DNA from: Nocardioides sp. Soil797
Lineage (GTDB): Bacteria; Actinomycetota; Actinomycetes; Propionibacteriales; Nocardioidaceae
Length of the DNA stretch: 64,000 nucleotides
Assembly (NCBI GenBank): GCA_001429555.1
Contig: LMSR01000014.1
Coordinates: 63,556 to 127,555 of the forward strand
Direction: 5' to 3'
The notes below the pieces were generated by a model. The model was not told where the DNA came from and made no database searches. It saw nothing but the letters and a program-made list of their open reading frames with translations. Shown here piece by piece: positions 60,076-64,000 of the stretch (position 1 is the first letter of the stretch; each line of letters begins with the position of its first letter). Position numbers and translations under genes: made by a program.

Positions 60076-61420
60076 GCGGTGGACCGACCGGGCGTCGGTG
60101 CGGGTGCGGGCGACGGTCGCCGCGGTGCTGGTCGTCGCGGTCGTGATGGTGGCCGGATCCGTGCTGCTGGTGCTGCTGTTGCGGGAGTCGCTGATCGACG
60201 GGGTGGAGTCGACCGCCGAGCAGCGTGCCTCAGACCTTGCGGACCAGATCGAACGCTCGGGGGTGCCGTCCCAGGGTGAGAACGACGACGACGATGATGA
60301 CGACGATCCCGAGGACACACTCGTCGTGGTGCGCACCGAGGAGGGCAGCGTGGTGTTCGCCTCCGAGTCCTCGGCCGCGTCGCTGCCGAGCGACGGCGCC
60401 GACTCGGCCTCGGTGCCCGGTGCTGACCACGACTACGTGGTGGTCACGGAGGACGCCGACTTCGACGATCAGGAGTACGTCGTCAGCGTGGGCGTCTCCC
60501 GTGAGGATGCCGACGAGTCGACCGCGGCCCTGGTCCCGCTGCTGACGCTGGCACTGCCCGTTGCCCTGCTGGTCGTCGGCATGACCACCTGGGTCGTCGT
60601 CGGCCGGGCGCTGGCCCCGGTGGAGCGGATGCGCCGCCAGGTCGACGCGATCACCGGTGAGAGCCTGGACACCCGGCTGGAGCCTCCACCCACTCGCGAC
60701 GAGATCCACCGCCTCGCGCTGACCATGAACGCGATGCTCGACCGGCTCGCCGCCTCTCGCGAGCGCCAGCAGCGTTTCGTCTCCGATGCCAGCCACGAGC
60801 TGCGTTCGCCCCTGGCGGGCATCCGGCAGACTGCCGAGGTCGCCCGTGCCCACCCCGGTGCGATGCCCGAGGGCGAGCTCGCCGATGCAGTGCTGGAGGA
60901 GTCCGCGCGCATGCAGCGGCTGGTCGAGCAGATGCTGCTGTTGACCCGTGCCGACGAAGGCGGCGGCCGGCGTGCACCGGGCGAGGTCGATCTCGACGAC
61001 CTGGTCCTGGCCGAGGTCGAGCGGGTCCGCCGGATGGGCAGTGTCGGCGTCGACGGAAGCGACGTCGCCCCGGCCCGCACCTGGGGTGATCGCACCGCGC
61101 TGGCCCAGGTGGTCCGCAACCTGGTCGACAACGGGGTGCGGCACGCGCGCACCCGGATCGCGGTGTCCTGCGGCAGCGCTCCCGACGGGGCCTGGCTGAC
61201 CGTCGACGACGACGGCTCCGGAGTCCCGCCGGGGGAGCGCGAGCGCATCTTCGAGCGGTTCGTGCGACTCGACGAGTCGCGAGCACGCGACGACGGCGGA
61301 TCCGGTCTGGGCCTGGCCATCGTCCGTGAGATCGCCGGGGTGCACGGGGGAGAGGCACACGTGACCGACTCCCCGATGGGCGGCGCACGCTTCGTCGTAC
61401 GCCTCCCGGCGGCTCCCTGA
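60068..61420 (+). CDS. Sensor histidine kinase with acidic external sensor
   Basis: A 450-residue kinase: TM1 (about residues 14-37), an external sensor of about 120 residues carrying eight consecutive Asp (ENDDDDDDDDPEDTLVV), TM2 (about residues 158-180), a HAMP linker, HisKA with RFVSDASHELRSPLAGI (phospho-His), and HATPase_c (NLVDNGVRHA, DDDGSGVPPGERERIFERF, GSGLGLAIVREI). The Asp run is a likely divalent-cation or cationic-peptide sensor, as in PhoQ-type kinases. GTG 60068 overlaps the regulator's end; later GTGs at 60080 and 60098 are in frame. Confidence 0.93.
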   Translation: MARRWTDRASVRVRATVAAVLVVAVVMVAGSVLLVLLLRESLIDGVESTAEQRASDLADQIERSGVPSQGENDDDDDDDDPEDTLVVVRTEEGSVVFASESSAASLPSDGADSASVPGADHDYVVVTEDADFDDQEYVVSVGVSREDADESTAALVPLLTLALPVALLVVGMTTWVVVGRALAPVERMRRQVDAITGESLDTRLEPPPTRDEIHRLALTMNAMLDRLAASRERQQRFVSDASHELRSPLAGIRQTAEVARAHPGAMPEGELADAVLEESARMQRLVEQMLLLTRADEGGGRRAPGEVDLDDLVLAEVERVRRMGSVGVDGSDVAPARTWGDRTALAQVVRNLVDNGVRHARTRIAVSCGSAPDGAWLTVDDDGSGVPPGERERIFERFVRLDESRARDDGGSGLGLAIVREIAGVHGGEAHVTDSPMGGARFVVRLPAAP

Positions 61421-61426
61421 AGAGAC

Positions 61427-61453
61427 GTTCAGGAGCGTTCAGGGTGGGTTCAG
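61427..61453 (+). promoter_or_regulatory. Triple GTTCAG direct repeat before the PepSY gene
   Basis: GTTCAG begins at 61427, 61437 and 61448 (spacing 10 and 11 bp), directly after the kinase stop and about 50 nt before the PepSY start. It matches the box before the response regulator gene. Confidence 0.7.
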
Positions 61454-61504
61454 CATCCCCCTGACAGATTCGACTCATCACATGGAATCGATGAGAGGGA
61501 CACG

Positions 61505-62092
61505 ATGAACGAGACGACGACACACGACACCGACGAGACCCGCACGAAGCGCAGCTGGCGCAGCCGGCGGGTGCTGGTCCCCGCCGTGGCGGCGCTGGCC
61601 GTGGTCGGCATCGGCGGCGGCCTGCTCGCCGCGGGCGCGGCCGACGACGGCCTGCGGGGCGACACCCGCGACCGGGCCGCCGAGGCGGCGATCGAGGAAG
61701 TCGGGGGCGGCACGGTCACCGAGGCGGAGAAGGACGACGGCTTCTATGAGGTCGAGGTCACCCGCGAGGACGGCACCGAGGTCGACATCCGCCTCGACCA
61801 GGACTACCGGGTGGTCGACACCGAGACCGACGGGCCCGATGGTGACGATGACGACGGGTACGACGACGGGTACGACGACCGCGACACCGACGACAAGCCG
61901 CTCTCGGCCGCGGAGACCAAGTCGGCCACCACGGCGGCGCGCGCAGAGATCGACGGCACCGTCACCGACGTCGACCGCGAGTTCCACGGCCGCACACTCG
62001 GCTTCGAGGTCGAGGTCACCAAGGACGACGGCACCGAGTGGAACGTCCAGCTCGACCAGGACTTCACGGTGCTGGGCAGCCACCGCGACTAG
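61505..62092 (+). CDS. PepSY-domain membrane protein
   Basis: A 195-residue protein with an N-terminal membrane anchor (about residues 22-46) and two PepSY repeats: AAEAAIEEVGGGTVTEAEKD with DDGFYEVEVTREDGTEVDIR, and AARAEIDGTVTDVDREF with FEVEVTKDDGTEWNVQL. Between them is an acidic Asp/Tyr stretch (DGDDDDGYDDGYDDRDTDD). PepSY genes next to two-component systems are common; they may inhibit exported proteases or bind metal. GAGAGGGAC precedes the ATG, so this gene is leadered. Likely target of the adjacent regulator. Confidence 0.88.
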   Translation: MNETTTHDTDETRTKRSWRSRRVLVPAVAALAVVGIGGGLLAAGAADDGLRGDTRDRAAEAAIEEVGGGTVTEAEKDDGFYEVEVTREDGTEVDIRLDQDYRVVDTETDGPDGDDDDGYDDGYDDRDTDDKPLSAAETKSATTAARAEIDGTVTDVDREFHGRTLGFEVEVTKDDGTEWNVQLDQDFTVLGSHRD

Positions 62093-62144
62093 GGCGTGTC
62101 TGCCCAGTCACGAGGACGAGTGCGCGGTTCACGGTGTCGCTCGT

Positions 62145-62690
62145 TCAGCGACGACCGCCGCCGAGGAGGCCGCCGAGCAGGTCCCCGATGATCGAGCCCG
62201 CGTCGAGTCCGCCCTTCGACGAGCCCGAGCCACCGCCGATGGCGCCCTTGAGCACCTGCTCGAGCACCGAACCCAGGACCGACTGGTCCTGCGTCTTTGA
62301 CGGCGGTGCGCCCTTGGCCGACATCCTCGAGGCGAGCCAGGAGAGCACGATCGGGGCCAGGATCGGGATCAGCTTCTTGACCAGTCCCGACGAGACACCG
62401 GTGCTGGCCAGCCGGTTGACCACCTGCTCCTGCTGGTCGCCGAAGATGTGGGCGGCGATCTTCTCGCCCTCCGCAGGATCGAGCGCCGAGGGGGCGCCCC
62501 CCTCGTGCTGGCCCAGCGCCCCGAGCAGTGACCTGGCACCGGCCGGGTCCTGGGCATTGGCGTCGAGGCCGCCCAGCAGGGCGGGAAGTGCGGCCCGGGC
62601 CGCGGCCTCGACTGCAGCGGGATCCTCGCCGAGGTCTTCGCTGATCTGGTCGATGGGGAGCGAGGCGAGGATCTGCTCGAGATCTGACAT
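62145..62690 (-). CDS. DUF937 protein
   Basis: A 181-residue protein: MSDLEQILASLPIDQIS opens a helical region, then ARAALPALLGGLDANAQD and HIFGDQQEQVVNRLA, which is the DUF937 (YidB-like) pattern, and a Gly/Leu/Ser-rich C-terminus (GSIIGDLLGGLLGGGRR). It is soluble and of unknown function. ATG 62690, 6 nt after TAGGTT. Convergent with the PepSY gene, divergent from mreB. Confidence 0.87.
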   Translation of the reverse strand: MSDLEQILASLPIDQISEDLGEDPAAVEAAARAALPALLGGLDANAQDPAGARSLLGALGQHEGGAPSALDPAEGEKIAAHIFGDQQEQVVNRLASTGVSSGLVKKLIPILAPIVLSWLASRMSAKGAPPSKTQDQSVLGSVLEQVLKGAIGGGSGSSKGGLDAGSIIGDLLGGLLGGGRR

Positions 62691-62696
62691 GGGGGC

Positions 62697-62702
62697 AACC
62701 TA
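62697..62702 (-). promoter_or_regulatory. -10-like TAGGTT for the DUF937 gene
   Basis: TAGGTT on the minus strand ends 6 nt before the ATG at 62690. Confidence 0.5.
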
Positions 62703-62857
62703 CTGCCACGACACTGGAATTGACCATGGGTTGACACGGTGCGTCCGCGTGTCCTACCGGAGTTGGGCGACGCCCGAACCTACGCTCGTTGCGGGCACGC
62801 TTCTGGAGTGGAGACGGGCCACTTCCCCCATCACCGCAACGAACAAGGGTTGGATCG

Positions 62858-63883
62858 ATGGCGAACAGCCTCATCGGCCGTGACATGGCCGTGGACCTCG
62901 GAACCGCCAACACGCTGGTCTACGTTCGCGGCAAGGGTGTGATGCTCGACGAGCCCTCGGTCGTGGCGCTCAACGAGACGACCGACGAGATCCTCGCCGT
63001 GGGCCACGAGGCCAAGCGGATGATCGGCCGCACCCCCGACAACATCACCGCGATCCGCCCGCTCAAGGACGGCGTGATCGCCGACTTCGACGCGACCGAG
63101 CAGATGCTGCGGTTCTTCATCCAGCAGGTCCACCGACGCCGTTACTTCGCCAAGCCCCGACTGGTGATCTGTGTTCCGAGTGGCATCACCGCGGTGGAGC
63201 AGCGGGCCGTCAAGGAGGCCGGCTACCAGGCGGGCGCTCGTCGGGTCTACATCGTCGAGGAGCCGATGGCGGCCGCGATCGGCGCCGGTCTTCCGGTGCA
63301 CGAGGCCACCGGAAACATGGTGGTCGACGTGGGCGGCGGCACCACCGAGGTCGCGGTCATCTCACTCGGCGGCATCGTGAACTCGCTGTCGATCCGCACG
63401 GCCGGGGACGACCTCGACCAGGCGATCATCGCGTGGATGAAGAAGGAGTACTCCCTCATGCTGGGGGAGCGCACCGCCGAGGAGATCAAGATGACCTTGG
63501 GCTCCGCGTTCCCGTTGCCCAAGGAACCCGAGGCCGAGGTCCGAGGCCGGGACATGATCAGTGGCCTGCCGCGCACCGTCGTGGTCTCCAGCGCGGAGGT
63601 CCGCCAGGCCCTCGAGGAGCCCCTGCACAACATCGTCGACGCAGTGCGCACCACGCTCGACCAGACCCCGCCCGAGCTGGCCGGCGACATCATGGACCGC
63701 GGCATCGTGCTCACCGGTGGCGGCGCGTTGCTGCGCGGCCTCGACGAGCGGATCCGCCACGAGACGGGCATGCCGGTCCACGTCGCCGAGGACCCGCTGA
63801 GCTCGGTGGCCCTGGGCGCCGGCAAGTGTGTCGAGGAGTTCGAGGCCCTCCAGCAGGTGCTCGTCACGGATCGTCGGCGATAG
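62858..63883 (+). CDS. mreB: Rod-shape-determining actin homologue MreB
   Basis: A 341-residue actin-fold ATPase that forms membrane-attached filaments guiding peptidoglycan synthesis. Phosphate 1 is MAVDLGTANTLVYVRGKG, phosphate 2 MVVDVGGGTTEVAVISLGG, and the adenosine motif GIVLTGGGALLRGLD. I chose ATG 62858 (MANSLIGRDMAVDLG); the frame is open 69 nt further upstream. AAGGG stands about 10 nt before it. mreC follows after 3 nt. A role in sporulation-like cell wall or rod shape depends on species. Confidence 0.96.
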   Translation: MANSLIGRDMAVDLGTANTLVYVRGKGVMLDEPSVVALNETTDEILAVGHEAKRMIGRTPDNITAIRPLKDGVIADFDATEQMLRFFIQQVHRRRYFAKPRLVICVPSGITAVEQRAVKEAGYQAGARRVYIVEEPMAAAIGAGLPVHEATGNMVVDVGGGTTEVAVISLGGIVNSLSIRTAGDDLDQAIIAWMKKEYSLMLGERTAEEIKMTLGSAFPLPKEPEAEVRGRDMISGLPRTVVVSSAEVRQALEEPLHNIVDAVRTTLDQTPPELAGDIMDRGIVLTGGGALLRGLDERIRHETGMPVHVAEDPLSSVALGAGKCVEEFEALQQVLVTDRRR

Positions 63884-63886
63884 GTC

Positions 63887-64000
63887 ATGGAGAAGCGTTG
63901 GAAGGGTCGAGACGACCTGGACAAGAAGGAGCGGTCCTCCGGGTCCGTCCTGGTGGCGTTGCTGCTGGCCTGCGCCACGATGATCACCCTCGATGCCCAC
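63887..64000 (+). CDS. mreC: Rod shape-determining protein MreC (3' partial)
   Basis: Only the first 38 codons lie in the window. They encode a charged cytoplasmic start (EKRWKGRDDLDKKERSSG) and the beginning of a membrane helix (VLVALLLACATMITLD). Position 3 nt after mreB and this topology identify MreC, the bitopic partner that links MreB to penicillin-binding proteins. Confidence 0.8.
   Translation, partial: MEKRWKGRDDLDKKERSSGSVLVALLLACATMITLDAH

Overview
The window is a high-GC actinobacterial chromosome segment, most likely from Nocardioidaceae (Nocardioides or a close relative). Pointers are the strong G/C third-position bias, mycothiol-type thiol enzymes (an Rv2466c-like protein), tandem clpP1-clpP2-clpX behind tig, folC followed by a DUF4233 gene and ndk, mreB-mreC, a truncated haemoglobin O and CD225/DUF2752 neighbours. 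This is recognised by eye from protein motifs; no database was searched. Almost everything is core or housekeeping sequence. No prophage, insertion sequence, CRISPR array or secondary-metabolite cluster is visible.

Layout. 1-3.4 kb: two flavoprotein genes facing each other and tRNA-His. 3.5-8.7 kb: oligoribonuclease, a MauE/DsbA-like redox pair, and a translationally coupled three-gene operon of membrane proteins I cannot name. 8.7-13 kb: adenosine-deaminase family enzyme, Ser/Thr kinase, tRNA-Arg, MFS exporter. 13-17.4 kb: DUF2752 and CD225 membrane genes, a GH114-like gene broken by an amber codon, Xaa-Pro aminopeptidase and a PrsW-type protease. 17.4-23.7 kb: two dynamin-like GTPases, an SSB paralogue and EttA. 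23.8-25.2 kb: a less GC-rich patch with a frameshifted secreted protein and an orphan ORF. 25.2-31.2 kb: MarR, thiolase, TetR with a triple operator, thioesterase, trHbO, MscS, DUF5130. 31.3-44 kb: pepN, Rv2466c-like protein, peptidoglycan amidase, GPP34 protein, metG, HtrA-like protease, LURP-one protein, esterase, rpiB, a Nei/Fpg glycosylase and a SpoIIE-type phosphatase. 44.1-52.2 kb: tRNA-Gly, tRNA-Pro, tig, an alpha/beta-hydrolase pair, clpP1P2X and a His-rich repeat protein. 52.4-59.3 kb: valS, GNAT, folC, DUF4233, DedA-like protein, ndk. 59.4-64 kb: a two-component system with its PepSY target, DUF937, mreB and the start of mreC.

Themes. Trigger factor, ClpP1P2 and ClpX form a folding and proteolysis neighbourhood with a ClgR-like site before clpP1. 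MreB/MreC, the amidase and the dynamin pair concern envelope and shape. At least 20 genes have a TANNNT hexamer only 6-9 nt before the start codon, so leaderless transcription looks common; I used this to choose several starts. The most distinctive items are the triple TetR operator in front of a 60-residue membrane peptide, GTTCAG boxes shared by a response regulator and its PepSY neighbour, a 79-bp palindromic element present twice, an amber-interrupted gene, a C8-tract frameshift, and a hydrolase pseudoenzyme beside its intact paralogue.
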